Shown here one piece after another: positions 34,231-42,748 of a DNA stretch of 64,000 nt. How positions within the stretch are numbered: the first letter of the stretch is position 1; each line of letters opens with the position of its first letter. The DNA comes from Chitinophagaceae bacterium (lineage in GTDB: Bacteria; Bacteroidota; Bacteroidia; Cytophagales; Cytophagaceae), in assembly GCA_028288405.1 (NCBI GenBank), contig JAQBNS010000052.1, positions 30,284 to 94,283 of the forward strand. Reading direction: 5' to 3'. A program made the position numbers and the translations under genes. The notes below the pieces were generated by a model. It saw only the letters and a program-made list of their open reading frames with translations. It was not told where the DNA came from and ran no database searches.

Positions 34231-35034
34231 ATGAAACAATTATTAGTTGCAGTATTACTTGTAGTATGCTTGAGCACGAAAAGCCTTTCGCAAACTTATG
34301 AAGGTTATATTAAGTACTCATTCGCACTTGACATGGGAACAGCCAACAATACGAAGATGGCAGAAGCCAATGCCAAAATGAATACGCCGGAAATGAAGGC
34401 ACAGATGGAAGCCTTGAAAGCAAAAATGAATGATCCGGAATTCAAAAAAATGATGGAATCCAATCCTCAGCTCAAAGCACAAATGGAAGCCATGATGGCG
34501 GCATCGCAAAATAACGGTGGTGCTGTCAGCAACTACCTTCCGAAAGATGCTACGATAGAATTCAAGAATGGCAACAGCCTTTACAAAATGAACGGAGGCA
34601 CAGCAGCTATAACCGGTGATATTCTTTACTTAAAAGACAAAGATCAATCTTACCATATTTTCAGAGAGCGCAAGACTTATAAAGTGGTAAAGAAAGAAGA
34701 AAAAAAGCCAAGCACTGCTACGGTAACCAAAACGGCAGAGACTCAAAAAATATTGGGGCATACTTGTACCAAATACCTTGTCAAAGACGGAGAAGCCACA
34801 TTGAATATTTGGGCGACTACAGAGTTGAAAAGCATGTATGATCAACTAAAAAAAATGTCGGTAAGTAAAGAACGAAATTTATACATGGATCAGGTAGAAG
34901 GTATACCTTTGAAAGTCGAAAGCAGTCGTAAAGAAATTCACTTTACAATGGAAGCCATAGAGTTGAAAGAACAGGCTCAACCTGCAGCAGACTTTGTGAT
35001 TCCCGCAGGATTTACAGAAGAAAAAGCAAAATAA
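34231..35034 (+). CDS. DUF4412 domain protein, secreted
   Basis: 267 residues. A signal peptide (LLVAVLLVVCLSTKSLSQ) precedes YEGYIKYSF, the DUF4412 beginning. A Met/Lys-rich helical insert (KMNTPEMKAQMEALKAKMND, about 45-90) resembles the NP/DP-type STI1 pattern. Beta strands continue to KILGHTCTKYLVKDGEATLN, the family core. It lies 7 bp after the OmpA gene and 13 bp before the methyltransferase, so the three form an operon. Probably periplasmic or outer-membrane associated; function unknown. Confidence 0.8.
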   Translation: MKQLLVAVLLVVCLSTKSLSQTYEGYIKYSFALDMGTANNTKMAEANAKMNTPEMKAQMEALKAKMNDPEFKKMMESNPQLKAQMEAMMAASQNNGGAVSNYLPKDATIEFKNGNSLYKMNGGTAAITGDILYLKDKDQSYHIFRERKTYKVVKKEEKKPSTATVTKTAETQKILGHTCTKYLVKDGEATLNIWATTELKSMYDQLKKMSVSKERNLYMDQVEGIPLKVESSRKEIHFTMEAIELKEQAQPAADFVIPAGFTEEKAK

Positions 35035-35047
35035 GAACAGCAGCATA

Positions 35048-35668
35048 ATGATCAAAAAATTACTGAGACCGGCTTATTTCATTTATAGAAAAAATCAAGA
35101 ATTCAGACGGTTCAAAAAAGCATTAAAGTCTACTACCGGAGATCTCAAAGTTGTTGTTGGTAGTTCGGACATTTTCGAACCCGGATGGATTCCTTCCGAA
35201 TGGCACTTCCTCAACTTACTCAAAGAACAAGAATGGTTGACTTATTTCAAAGAAGATTCGATCTCCAATATTTTAGCGGAACATGTCTGGGAACACCTCA
35301 CACCGGCAGACGGTCAAGTAGCGGTGCGCACCTGTTATCGTTTCCTGAAAAAAGGTGGCAGATTACGCATCGCAGTACCGGATGGATTTCATCCTGATCC
35401 TGTTTACATCGACAATGTAAAGCCCGGTGGAAAAGGAGCCGGCGCAGACGACCACAAAATTCTATATAACTATAAAATCATGACCGCTATCCTGGAACAA
35501 ACGGGATACAAGGTAGAGCTTGTAGAATACTTTGATGAATCCGGTGTATTCCATCACAATGCCTGGGATGCCAAAGACGGTTACATTCATCGTTCCATGA
35601 AAAACGACAGGCGCAATGCAGATGGCAAACCGAATTATACGAGTTTGATTGTTGACGCTATAAAATGA
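35048..35668 (+). CDS. Predicted SAM-dependent methyltransferase (class I-like)
   Basis: 206 residues. It lacks the classical glycine-rich motif I at the expected place but retains later motifs: SNILAEHVWEHLTPAD (motif II region), YRFLKKGGRLRIAVPDG (motif III) and HKILYNYKIMTAILEQTGY. The form resembles the short glycosyltransferase-cluster methyltransferases that begin VVVGSSDIFEPGWIPSEW. Cytoplasmic. Third gene after OmpA and DUF4412. Substrate unknown. Its TGA is directly followed by a heptad hairpin. Confidence 0.72.
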   Translation: MIKKLLRPAYFIYRKNQEFRRFKKALKSTTGDLKVVVGSSDIFEPGWIPSEWHFLNLLKEQEWLTYFKEDSISNILAEHVWEHLTPADGQVAVRTCYRFLKKGGRLRIAVPDGFHPDPVYIDNVKPGGKGAGADDHKILYNYKIMTAILEQTGYKVELVEYFDESGVFHHNAWDAKDGYIHRSMKNDRRNADGKPNYTSLIVDAIK

Positions 35669-35676
35669 GAAAACTG

Positions 35677-35731
35677 AGATCTGAAAACAGAAAACTGATT
35701 TTTATGATCTCAATTTTCTGTTTTCAGATCT
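35677..35731. repeat. Heptad hairpin, class CTGAAAA/CAGAAAA, copy 1
   Basis: AGATCTGAAAACAGAAAACTGA / TCAATTTTCTGTTTTCAGATCT: 22-bp arms with one mismatch and an 11-nt loop, starting 9 bp after the methyltransferase stop. Related to the hairpin at 62928. A separate GC-rich terminator lies just downstream, so termination need not depend on it. Confidence 0.85.
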
Positions 35732-35768
35732 CTTATTGATAATAACCCGATAGGATTAAAAATAAAAA

Positions 35769-35795
35769 AGGCGTTCGATATAAATCGAAACGCCT
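35769..35795. terminator. Bidirectional terminator between methyltransferase and tRNA-Arg
   Basis: AGGCGTTCGAT...ATCGAAACGCCT stem (one bulge) flanked by A- and T-runs. It lies 10 bp beyond the tRNA 3' end on the minus strand. Confidence 0.85.
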
Positions 35796-35804
35796 CTTTT
35801 TTTG

Positions 35805-35878
35805 TGACCTCGTCAGGATTCAAACCTGAAACCTCTTGAGCCGTAATCAAGTGCTCTATTCAATTGAGCTACGGGGCC
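35805..35878 (-). tRNA. tRNA-Arg(ACG) with A19-U56 in place of G19-C56
   Basis: 74 nt, folded by eye: acceptor GGCCCCG/CGAGGTC with one C5-A68 mismatch and a G2-U71 wobble, D-stem GCTC/GAGC, anticodon stem CTTGA/TCAAG with loop TTACGGC (anticodon ACG), variable AGGTT and T-stem TCAGG/CCTGA. The D-loop reads AATTGAATA (G18-A19) and the T-loop TTTGAAT (U56), so the conserved tertiary pair is swapped but still complementary. CCA is not encoded. A promoter box lies upstream and a terminator downstream. Confidence 0.9.
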
Positions 35879-35897
35879 AAATCCCTTAGGAATGGTG

Positions 35898-35905
35898 CAA
35901 AGATA
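35898..35905 (-). promoter_or_regulatory. -7 promoter box of tRNA-Arg
   Basis: TATCTTTG on the minus strand, an exact TAnnTTTG, followed by CACC. It is 20 bp before the tRNA 5' end. No exact -33 TTTG was seen. Confidence 0.6.
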
Positions 35906-35922
35906 GTATTTTCGTTTAATAA

Positions 35923-36975
35923 TTAAAACCCTTTCATCATTTTTGAATTGGCGGCCTGCTTAATCAGCACTTTCAAGCTGGTTTTTACAATGGCTCCCAT
36001 GTTTGTACAAGTCAAAAAATCAGGGTCTTTGTAATATTTAGCAAGCTCTTTTTTCAATAATTCCACATTTTCCGGAGGGGCAATATTATCTTTCATAACG
36101 GCATCTCCCAGCTCTTTTATCCGGTATCGGGCAGCTCTCAGACGAGTTGCCATCATGGAACGTTCTTCCTTTTGGTACTGACGTACACTTTCCGGCGACA
36201 ATACTTCGCTGCAAATATCCACTATCGGCCGGTTTGAATCAAAATACTGTGGCATGTACACAAACTTTCTGCCGTCATATGATTGCTGGTCAAAGTCTAT
36301 GGCTCTGATCCGATAATGTACTTCTTCAAAATCAGGTGTCACCTCTACCACAAAATTGGACGAGTGCATGTCACCCAATAAACGAACAAAAGAACGTTCA
36401 TTGAATTTCACGAACTCTTTCGCCAATCTTCGTTTGTTGATGGTGCCGGAGTTGAGGTACGTCTTCATAAACATATCACCCGGAATACCGATGATGTGTT
36501 CCTCAATCAGTGTGTCTCCATCGACAATATAACTGATGCTGTTGGGAGACAAAATATGTTCCAGCTCTAAACCATATACCCTGGAGGCATCGGCACGCTT
36601 GATGTAGAAGTAGTCAAAGTTATCGTTGAGTTTGTTGACGATGCGCACACGGTAAGGCTTACTGTTTCCGTATACACACAAATCAATACGATCGATGTAC
36701 AAATCTTCCATAACAGACAAGTCACCATCCGTTTTCAAAATCGAATAGGTCTTCTTGAGGTTATTGTAAACGGTAAACATATCGTCCTGGGAATAGTAAA
36801 CTGTTTCCCATAACGTATCCCGATCGTTTTCATCACGCAAAGAAACAGAATGCTGATGACGCACCAGGTCAAAATAAGAAATCGGCATTTTACGTTCGCG
36901 ATCATAGCCAAACAAATACTTTCGCAAGTACTTGCTGATGCCATAATGTTGCTTTTTCTTGCTGATGCGTATCAT
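35923..36975 (-). CDS. Uncharacterised protein with kinase-like (APH/HipA-type) motifs
   Basis: 350 residues, soluble and basic at the N-terminus. RSFVRLLGDMHSSNFVVEV (about 200) resembles the catalytic loop H-x-x-x-N of aminoglycoside-phosphotransferase-like kinases, and YRIRAIDFDQQSYDG (about 225) the metal-binding Asp loop. Upstream YFYIKRADASRVYGLE could carry the ATP-binding Lys and KEEEH-like TLIEEHIIGIPGDMF a hinge. These matches are by motif only; the fold is inferred. As I recall, homologues occur across Bacteroidota without assigned function. It ends 18 bp before the tRNA promoter box. Confidence 0.6.
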   Translation of the reverse strand: MIRISKKKQHYGISKYLRKYLFGYDRERKMPISYFDLVRHQHSVSLRDENDRDTLWETVYYSQDDMFTVYNNLKKTYSILKTDGDLSVMEDLYIDRIDLCVYGNSKPYRVRIVNKLNDNFDYFYIKRADASRVYGLELEHILSPNSISYIVDGDTLIEEHIIGIPGDMFMKTYLNSGTINKRRLAKEFVKFNERSFVRLLGDMHSSNFVVEVTPDFEEVHYRIRAIDFDQQSYDGRKFVYMPQYFDSNRPIVDICSEVLSPESVRQYQKEERSMMATRLRAARYRIKELGDAVMKDNIAPPENVELLKKELAKYYKDPDFLTCTNMGAIVKTSLKVLIKQAANSKMMKGF

Positions 36976-37023
36976 AGGAAGAGATAATAGTATAAATTTA
37001 TCAATTATTCATTTACATACAGC

Positions 37024-37890
37024 ATGTCGGTCATAACCTTTATTATAAATCCTACTTCAGGAACGGGCAAAAGCAAGAGCATACCTGCTTTGATTCACTC
37101 TTATTTCCCTACGACCGGTCATACCTATCGCATACGTTTTACAGAGTATGCAGGACATGCTAAAATGATTGTCAATGAAGAGATTGCCAACGGGACACGT
37201 GTCATCGTTGCAGTAGGCGGAGATGGCACCGTAAACGAAGTCGCGTCCGGTTTGCTACACAGTCAGGCAGCCCTAGGCATCGTACCTACAGGTTCAGGCA
37301 ATGGATTGGCCCGTCATCTTAAAATTCCAATGAATGCAGCCAAAGCACTGAAAGTAATAGCCGATAACTATGTCATTACAATAGATTCCGGTGAGGTCAA
37401 TGGAAAACCTTTTTTCTGTACATCGGGCATAGGCTTTGATGCTACGGTAGCCGAGCGTTTCGCCACCATCAAAGGACGTGGCTTCATCAATTACATCAAA
37501 GCCTGCCTCAATGAATACAAAACCTTCCGACCTGAAACGATAACAGACAACGAGGGAACAACTTACAAAGGATTTTTATTGACCGTTTGCAATGCCAATC
37601 AATACGGCAACAATGCTTTCATTTGTCCAACCGCTTCCCTAAGCGACGGTAAGCTTGACCTGGTGCAGGTTCCAACGATTCCTGTTTACAAACTGTTTTC
37701 TTTCCTCATTCAATTGATGAATCAAACACTGGATCAAAATAAATCCTGTACGAGAAAATCATTTTCTGAGCTTATTTTAAAAAGGAAAATTGCCGGCCCT
37801 TTACACATCGATGGAGATCCGGTGGCCCATGCGGCTGAACTTTCCTTCCGATGCGTTCCTAAAAGTTTAAATGTGTTGGCACCGCTCTAA
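37024..37890 (+). CDS. Diacylglycerol kinase family lipid kinase (YegS/BmrU type)
   Basis: 288 residues. The catalytic-domain motif VIVAVGGDGTVNEVASGLL (about 60-78) and VPTGSGNGLARHL (about 92) are diagnostic. N-terminal FIINPTSGTGKSKS is the usual lead-in, and the C-terminal beta domain carries HIDGDPVAH. It phosphorylates diacylglycerol or a related lipid at the cytoplasmic face of the membrane. Divergent from the kinase-like gene, with a 48-bp spacer. Confidence 0.9.
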   Translation: MSVITFIINPTSGTGKSKSIPALIHSYFPTTGHTYRIRFTEYAGHAKMIVNEEIANGTRVIVAVGGDGTVNEVASGLLHSQAALGIVPTGSGNGLARHLKIPMNAAKALKVIADNYVITIDSGEVNGKPFFCTSGIGFDATVAERFATIKGRGFINYIKACLNEYKTFRPETITDNEGTTYKGFLLTVCNANQYGNNAFICPTASLSDGKLDLVQVPTIPVYKLFSFLIQLMNQTLDQNKSCTRKSFSELILKRKIAGPLHIDGDPVAHAAELSFRCVPKSLNVLAPL

Positions 37891-37972
37891 TTCAGGATAT
37901 AGAATGCGTTATTTGCTTTGAGTAGTTAAAGAGAATAAAAATTACAGATAAGTGCATGGCAGCAATGATCTT

Positions 37973-38120
37973 GGGCGTGTCCCTTCGGGTCGGGTGAGCT
38001 AACGCTCGCAATCTTCGCACTCTCGTGCTCGATTGTGCTACAAGTCCTCGCTCGGATCAATCTAAGTTGGTTAACTATCATCTCTGCTCGCTGTGGGCTT
38101 TCCGCTACTATCCCTCACGC
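37973..38120 (+). repeat. GGGCGTG...TCACGC intergenic element, copy 2
   Basis: It has the same ends as the 23780 copy (GGGCGTGTCCCTTCGGGTCG at the start; CTCGCTGTGGGCTTTCCGCT and CTATCCCTCACGC at the end) plus the shared CAAGTCCTCGCTCG core. A roughly 40-bp addition contains the hairpin AATCTTCGCAC-TCTC-GTGCTCGATT and a smaller GAGC-TAAC-GCTC. Length 148 bp. Confidence 0.85.
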
Positions 38121-38754
38121 AATTCATAGATCCTTTTCTCATATCCCATAAGCTAAACCTTGCAGAAATAGTTACGTTATACTTTTTAGGCATATAGCCA
38201 AACCGATATACCGCTTCATTGGAAGACATGCTTTTCCATCTGGGTTTATTTTTAAACCTGTTTATAGCATAAACCTCAATTATTCTAAAAATAGCATTCA
38301 CATTACATCCATTTAAATTCAAATAATAACACTCTATAAAGAAATTGCATTGATTTTTAATGAGATTATTAGAGATCACTAAACTCATTAGGAGCAAATA
38401 CATAAAAAGCGGCAGAAAATAATTAAAAAAAAATAAAAATAATTTCGCTTCCTTATTAAGGCTTTTACATTCAAAAAATACTAAAAACAGCCTTTTAACA
38501 AGTGTTGTTTAAAAGTAAACTTCCCAAAAAAATACGGTTCAAAGATTCATTTAAGTATCCGTAAAGTTTTCTAAGCGTACGTCTATTACTTTTTATGAGT
38601 ATGGAATAATATAATTTTAGAATGGAGACCTTTACCCCAAAGCATACGTATACCGTTCATTACCTTTGTGCTACGACTTGTATTTAGAATTAGAACTCCT
38701 TTATTTGTACAAAAAACAATAAAACAATACACCAAACCTAGCTATCAAAACCGT
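38121..38754. other. AT-rich spacer upstream of the lectin gene
   Basis: No credible gene. The 110-codon minus-strand ORF (38071-38403) runs into the repeat element and matches nothing I know. An inverted repeat CTTTTAACAAGTGTTGTTTAAAAG lies at 38492-38515. TACCTTTG (38661-38668) is an exact -7 box, about 85 bp before the chosen start codon and without a -33 TTG. Confidence 0.45.
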
Positions 38755-40647
38755 ATGAAAATCTGGTTAACGCTTATTCTTACAATTGTCCTATTTATTG
38801 AAAATGGCTACGCGCAGCAGTTTCAATTGAATGGTGACGGATTAGCATTGGGTGGAAATGCTTACAGGTTGACATTAGATGACTACAACCGGGCAGGTTC
38901 CATGTGGTACAAATTGGATCATGACCTCAATAAGCCTTTTAGTATAACAGGACAATTATTATTTGGAGGTAGAGATGTCTTTGGAGCGGATGGAATAGCA
39001 TTTGTATTTCAAAACGGTTGTTTGAACGCCGGAACTGCAGGTGGAGGAATTGGCTATTCCGCTATGCCAGGAAAATCTTTCGCTGTTGAATTTGATACGT
39101 TTGAAAACTCCGCCGCAACAGGATCCTTTGAAAATCATGACCCTGCTTATGATCATATCGCAGTAGAGAAAATGGGTAATGTAGATCATGCCAATGCTAC
39201 TGATAACTTATTTGGTCCTGTACAAGCAAGTGCTGCCAAAGCGAATATTGAAGACAGTCTTTGGTACGACTTTACTATTTCTTACGATCCGGTCTCTCAT
39301 TTATTTCAGGTATATTTCGACGGTACCTTAAGAGTATCGATGACCTATGATATCTATGCCAACATTTTTGCACCTGATCCTTACGTATACTGGGGTTTCA
39401 CCTCATCTACAGGCGGACAATACAACTACCAGGCTGTCTACATCAATAAAAATCTAACCACTTACGCACTTCCCGATAAAGCGATTTGCCCTGGTGGCTC
39501 TGTTTCTGTATCATTGCCTCCTATCAGTAGATTCTCTGGTAGAAATGTAGCTTTAGGTAAAGCTACCTTAGCATCAAGTATGATCAGCAGCCCTTCAGAA
39601 GCGGTAGATGGTAATGTCAATAGCCGTTGGGAAAGTATACAAGCCCACGATCCGGAATGGATGTACGTTGACCTGGGCTCTCCCCATGATATTGACAGCA
39701 TCAAACTCGATTGGGAAACGGCGTATGCTTCCTTATATCATATTGATGTGTCCAGCGACGCTGTCACATGGACTACGATATATAATGAAACAGATCCTAC
39801 ACGATTGAGTGCATACGTACAACCCAATCTGATTGACACGATCATTGTTTCCGCTAGTAATGTACGATATGTAAGGATGTATGGCACAGCCAGGGCAACA
39901 CCTTACGGGTATTCTATTCATGAATTTCAAATCTTCGGAAAACCAAAATATGTCTGGTCTCCTAACGATGGTTCTATTAGTCCCGATATCAACAGTGCTA
40001 ATCCTACCTTCACACCGGCAGTTACCACGACTTATTCTCTCGTCTATCCGGACTTCTGTACAGGCGCCGTCATCTATAACATGACCATTACAGTAGACTG
40101 TACATTACCGCTAGAGCTGACTTCATTCGATGTCATCAAAGTCGGTAACAAAGGTCACTTGACATGGACTACTTCACTCGAAGAAAATACGCATCATTTC
40201 ACCATCATGAAATCGCTGGATGGTATCAACTTCACGCCTCTTGGTCGTGTAGCAGCAGCGGGTAATAGTCATTCCTTAAGAAACTATTATTTTGATGACA
40301 CTGATTTGCCGGCCAGCGGGACCGTTTATTACCAACTCGTAACAACAGACATTGACGGCAGCAGCAACAATAGTCCTATCCGATTATTGAATCTAAAAGA
40401 AGAAAACCTATACATTTCAAGTCCTGTATTTGACGAAGAGACTTCTCTCATCCTACCAGGCGAAACAAAATCACTGCAACTAACAGTGGTTGATGCTGTC
40501 GGAAGAGTATTATTAGAAGAATACCACACAGATGTAACGAGTCCGGTTTATTTTGGAAAATCACTTCCTCCTACGGTCGGCTTCTACGTCGTGATTGTTC
40601 AGACAGAGACGTTGAATAAAACGTTTAAGGTGGTGAAAAGGAAATAA
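38755..40647 (+). CDS. Secreted L-type lectin / discoidin-domain protein with T9SS-type C-terminus
   Basis: About 630 residues. The ATG at 38755 begins a signal peptide (MKIWLTLILTIVLFIENGYA); the track start at 38668 adds 29 residues and overlaps the promoter box. Domains are an L-type (legume-like) lectin (about 25-235: FGADGIAFVFQN, FAVEFDTFEN), an F5/8 type C/discoidin domain (about 265-400: ALGKATLASSM, DGNVNSRWES, YSIHEFQIFG), a PKD/Ig-like part, then LELTSFDVIKVGNKGHLTW. The C-terminus GFYVVIVQTETLNKTFKVVK has the form of a type A T9SS sorting domain. Probably a carbohydrate-binding cell-surface or secreted protein. Confidence 0.82.
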   Translation: MKIWLTLILTIVLFIENGYAQQFQLNGDGLALGGNAYRLTLDDYNRAGSMWYKLDHDLNKPFSITGQLLFGGRDVFGADGIAFVFQNGCLNAGTAGGGIGYSAMPGKSFAVEFDTFENSAATGSFENHDPAYDHIAVEKMGNVDHANATDNLFGPVQASAAKANIEDSLWYDFTISYDPVSHLFQVYFDGTLRVSMTYDIYANIFAPDPYVYWGFTSSTGGQYNYQAVYINKNLTTYALPDKAICPGGSVSVSLPPISRFSGRNVALGKATLASSMISSPSEAVDGNVNSRWESIQAHDPEWMYVDLGSPHDIDSIKLDWETAYASLYHIDVSSDAVTWTTIYNETDPTRLSAYVQPNLIDTIIVSASNVRYVRMYGTARATPYGYSIHEFQIFGKPKYVWSPNDGSISPDINSANPTFTPAVTTTYSLVYPDFCTGAVIYNMTITVDCTLPLELTSFDVIKVGNKGHLTWTTSLEENTHHFTIMKSLDGINFTPLGRVAAAGNSHSLRNYYFDDTDLPASGTVYYQLVTTDIDGSSNNSPIRLLNLKEENLYISSPVFDEETSLILPGETKSLQLTVVDAVGRVLLEEYHTDVTSPVYFGKSLPPTVGFYVVIVQTETLNKTFKVVKRK

Positions 40648-40648
40648 G

Positions 40649-40706
40649 TAAGCGGTGAAGAGTGAAGAGTAAACAGAAATGCTCACTGTTCACTCTTCAC
40701 CGTTTA
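40649..40706. repeat. Heptad hairpin, class GTGAAGA/GTGAACA, copy 1
   Basis: TAAGCGGTGAAGAGTGAAGA and its inverse TTCACTCTTCACCGTTTA form a stem of about 26 bp with few mismatches and a 6-nt loop, starting 2 bp after the lectin stop. The track ORF at 40679 reads through the right arm, giving a spurious N-terminus MLTVHSSPF. Confidence 0.85.
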
Positions 40707-40747
40707 CAAAAAATAAGTATCTTACATCGCAACAGAATCTCCTTGCG

Positions 40748-41242
40748 ATGAAATTCATATCCACCATTTATCGGCTCGATTACCTCAACACACATTACAT
40801 TGAAATCCCAGTAGCAATCGTAAAAAAACTGGGCGGCAAATTTAATGTACGTCTCTTATGCACACTCAACAATCAGTTGACTTTTCAGTGCGGCATTGTA
40901 GCCTTAGGAGAAGGCAAAGGGTACATCAGTCTCAATGCCAAACGACTTGCAACATTACATCTAAAAAAAGGTGACAAAGTAGAAGTCCTGTTGAAAAAAG
41001 ACGACAGTGAATTCGGTGTGGAAGTTCCGGAAGAACTCGCCGAAGTCTTTGCACAGGATCAAGAAGGCTTCCAACGATTTGAAAAGTTAGTAGCAGGAAA
41101 ACAACGTTTCATCATCCGTCATGTGACAGCTGTTAAAAGCAGTCAGCTTAAAATAGAGCGAGCACTTAACCTGATTAATAACCTGAAAAAACTTCCGCCA
41201 GGCAAAGAAACATTTAAGGGAATGATGGGGATTAAAGATTAA
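40748..41242 (+). CDS. DUF1905/YdeI-like protein
   Basis: 164 residues from ATG 40748 (MKFISTIYRLDYLN). The track start at 40679 is rejected because its first 23 codons lie in a heptad repeat and spacer. The N-terminal beta domain (about 1-95) matches DUF1905 (IPVAIVKKLGG, LNAKRLATLHLKKGDKVEVLL). The C-terminal helical region (EELAEVFAQDQEGFQRFEKL) resembles the YdeI/OmpD-associated bacteriocin-protection family. Function not established; a cytoplasmic protein 42 bp before the NtrC-type regulator. Confidence 0.75.
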   Translation: MKFISTIYRLDYLNTHYIEIPVAIVKKLGGKFNVRLLCTLNNQLTFQCGIVALGEGKGYISLNAKRLATLHLKKGDKVEVLLKKDDSEFGVEVPEELAEVFAQDQEGFQRFEKLVAGKQRFIIRHVTAVKSSQLKIERALNLINNLKKLPPGKETFKGMMGIKD

Positions 41243-41284
41243 TTTCTACTTTTAAATCAACCAATCACATCCTAGCTGATACTC

Positions 41285-42628
41285 GTGAACAAAGTTTTGA
41301 TCATTGACGACGAAGAAAAACTGCGGCACCTGCTGAGCAGAATCATTACGCTGGAAGGTTACGAAGTACAGGAAGCTCCCAATTGTAAAACTGCTTTAAA
41401 AAAACTACAGCAGTCTGATATAGATGTTGTGCTCTGTGACGTCAAATTACCCGACGGCAACGGAGTGGATTTGGTCAAGGAAATCAAAAAGAATTACCCG
41501 CTCTCCGAAGTCATCCTGATGACGGCCTACGGAAACATTACCGATGGTGTACAAGCCATGAAGAACGGGGCTTTTGACTACCTAACCAAAGGCGATGACA
41601 ACAACAAAATCATCCCTCTTCTTGCCAGAGCGATCGATAAAGTAACATTACAAAAAAGGATTCATTCCCTGGAAAAACAAGTAAGCAAAAAATATTCCTT
41701 TAACGAAATCATCGGAAAGTCCAAAATCATTTTACAAGCTATAGAACTGGCTAAAAAAGTTGCACCGACAGATACCACTGTTTTATTATTAGGAGAAACA
41801 GGAACAGGTAAAGAAGTTTTTGCACAAGCCATTCATTTTGAAAGTCCTCGCAAAGACAAATCATTTGTCGCTATTAATTGCGCAGCTTTTGGAAAAGAGA
41901 TTTTAGAAAGCGAATTGTTCGGCTATAAAGCAGGGGCTTTTACGGGTGCAACAAAAGACAAGAAGGGATTGTTTGAAGAGGCCAACAATGGTACCATCTT
42001 TTTAGATGAACTGGGAGAAATGAGTTTGGAACTACAAGCCAAACTGTTGCGTGTGCTGGAAACGAATGAATTCATAAAAGTCGGCGATACCAAATCTACC
42101 AAAGTCAATGTTCGCGTCATTGCCGCTACACATAAAGACCTCTTGAAAGAAGCGGATGCCGGGCATTTCAGAAGTGATTTATATTATCGCCTTTCTGTTT
42201 TTCAAATTGTATTGCCTGCTTTAAAAGAAAGATTGAATGATATTGAATTATTAGCACAGCATTTTTTAAACATCTATACCAAGAAAGCCAATAAAAAAAT
42301 AAATGGTATTAGTGAAGTCTATATAGAGCAACTTAAACTCCACAATTGGCCAGGCAATATCAGAGAACTCAAAAACATCATTGAGCGAAGTGTCATTCTT
42401 GATACAACAGGAGAACTAACTGTCGACTCTTTACCTTTAGAAATTTTGCAGCAGGCAGCTACTACTACAGGAAAATCAATGTCCGCTTTTGACTTATCCA
42501 GTGCAGAGAAATTGCACATTCAAAAAGTGATGAACTATACGAATGGAAATAAAACAGAAGCAGCGCGTCTATTAAATATCGCGTTGACTACCCTCTATAG
42601 AAAGCTGGAAGAATATAAAATCAGTTGA
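41285..42628 (+). CDS. Sigma-54-dependent response regulator (NtrC family), probable kdp regulator
   Basis: 447 residues, GTG start. Receiver domain (IIDDEEKLRHLL; phospho-Asp in VVLCDVKLPDGNGV, about 53), AAA+ domain with Walker A GETGTGKEVF, the sigma-54 contact loop GAFTGA and Walker B GTIFLDELGEM, and a C-terminal Fis-type HTH (NGNKTEAARLLNIALTTLYR). Immediately upstream of the kdp operon, which has no KdpE; the operon ends in a histidine kinase without a regulator. It is therefore the likely partner and activates through the -24/-12 sequence at 42749 (inference). Confidence 0.92.
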   Translation: MNKVLIIDDEEKLRHLLSRIITLEGYEVQEAPNCKTALKKLQQSDIDVVLCDVKLPDGNGVDLVKEIKKNYPLSEVILMTAYGNITDGVQAMKNGAFDYLTKGDDNNKIIPLLARAIDKVTLQKRIHSLEKQVSKKYSFNEIIGKSKIILQAIELAKKVAPTDTTVLLLGETGTGKEVFAQAIHFESPRKDKSFVAINCAAFGKEILESELFGYKAGAFTGATKDKKGLFEEANNGTIFLDELGEMSLELQAKLLRVLETNEFIKVGDTKSTKVNVRVIAATHKDLLKEADAGHFRSDLYYRLSVFQIVLPALKERLNDIELLAQHFLNIYTKKANKKINGISEVYIEQLKLHNWPGNIRELKNIIERSVILDTTGELTVDSLPLEILQQAATTTGKSMSAFDLSSAEKLHIQKVMNYTNGNKTEAARLLNIALTTLYRKLEEYKIS

Positions 42629-42632
42629 GTTC

Positions 42633-42680
42633 ACCCTTTCAAAATACTAGGCCTACCCTTTCAAAATGAAAGGGTTTTTT
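42633..42680 (+). promoter_or_regulatory. Phased direct repeats ACCCTTTCAAAAT, with overlapping terminator-like hairpin
   Basis: ACCCTTTCAAAAT occurs at 42633 and 42655, exactly 22 bp apart (about two helical turns). The second copy is part of the palindrome ACCCTTTCA-AAA-TGAAAGGGT followed by T6, a good intrinsic terminator for the regulator gene. The copies lie about 95-115 bp upstream of the -24/-12 promoter, the normal distance for NtrC-type activator sites. Confidence 0.55.
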
Positions 42681-42748
42681 TATGTCCAAATCTAACTTCA
42701 CAAAACGATCATGCTCTTCCCCAATGCATTAGTATGCTTTTATAAAAG

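Noticed and set aside
38071-38403. 110-codon minus-strand ORF beside the GGGCGTG element
   Set aside because: Its end is read out of the repeat (DSSGKPTASRD), there is no start context or known domain, and the composition is that of AT-rich spacer.
40679-40747. N-terminal extension MLTVHSSPF of the DUF1905 ORF
   Set aside because: Translated from a heptad hairpin and spacer; the family alignment begins at MKFISTIYRL.
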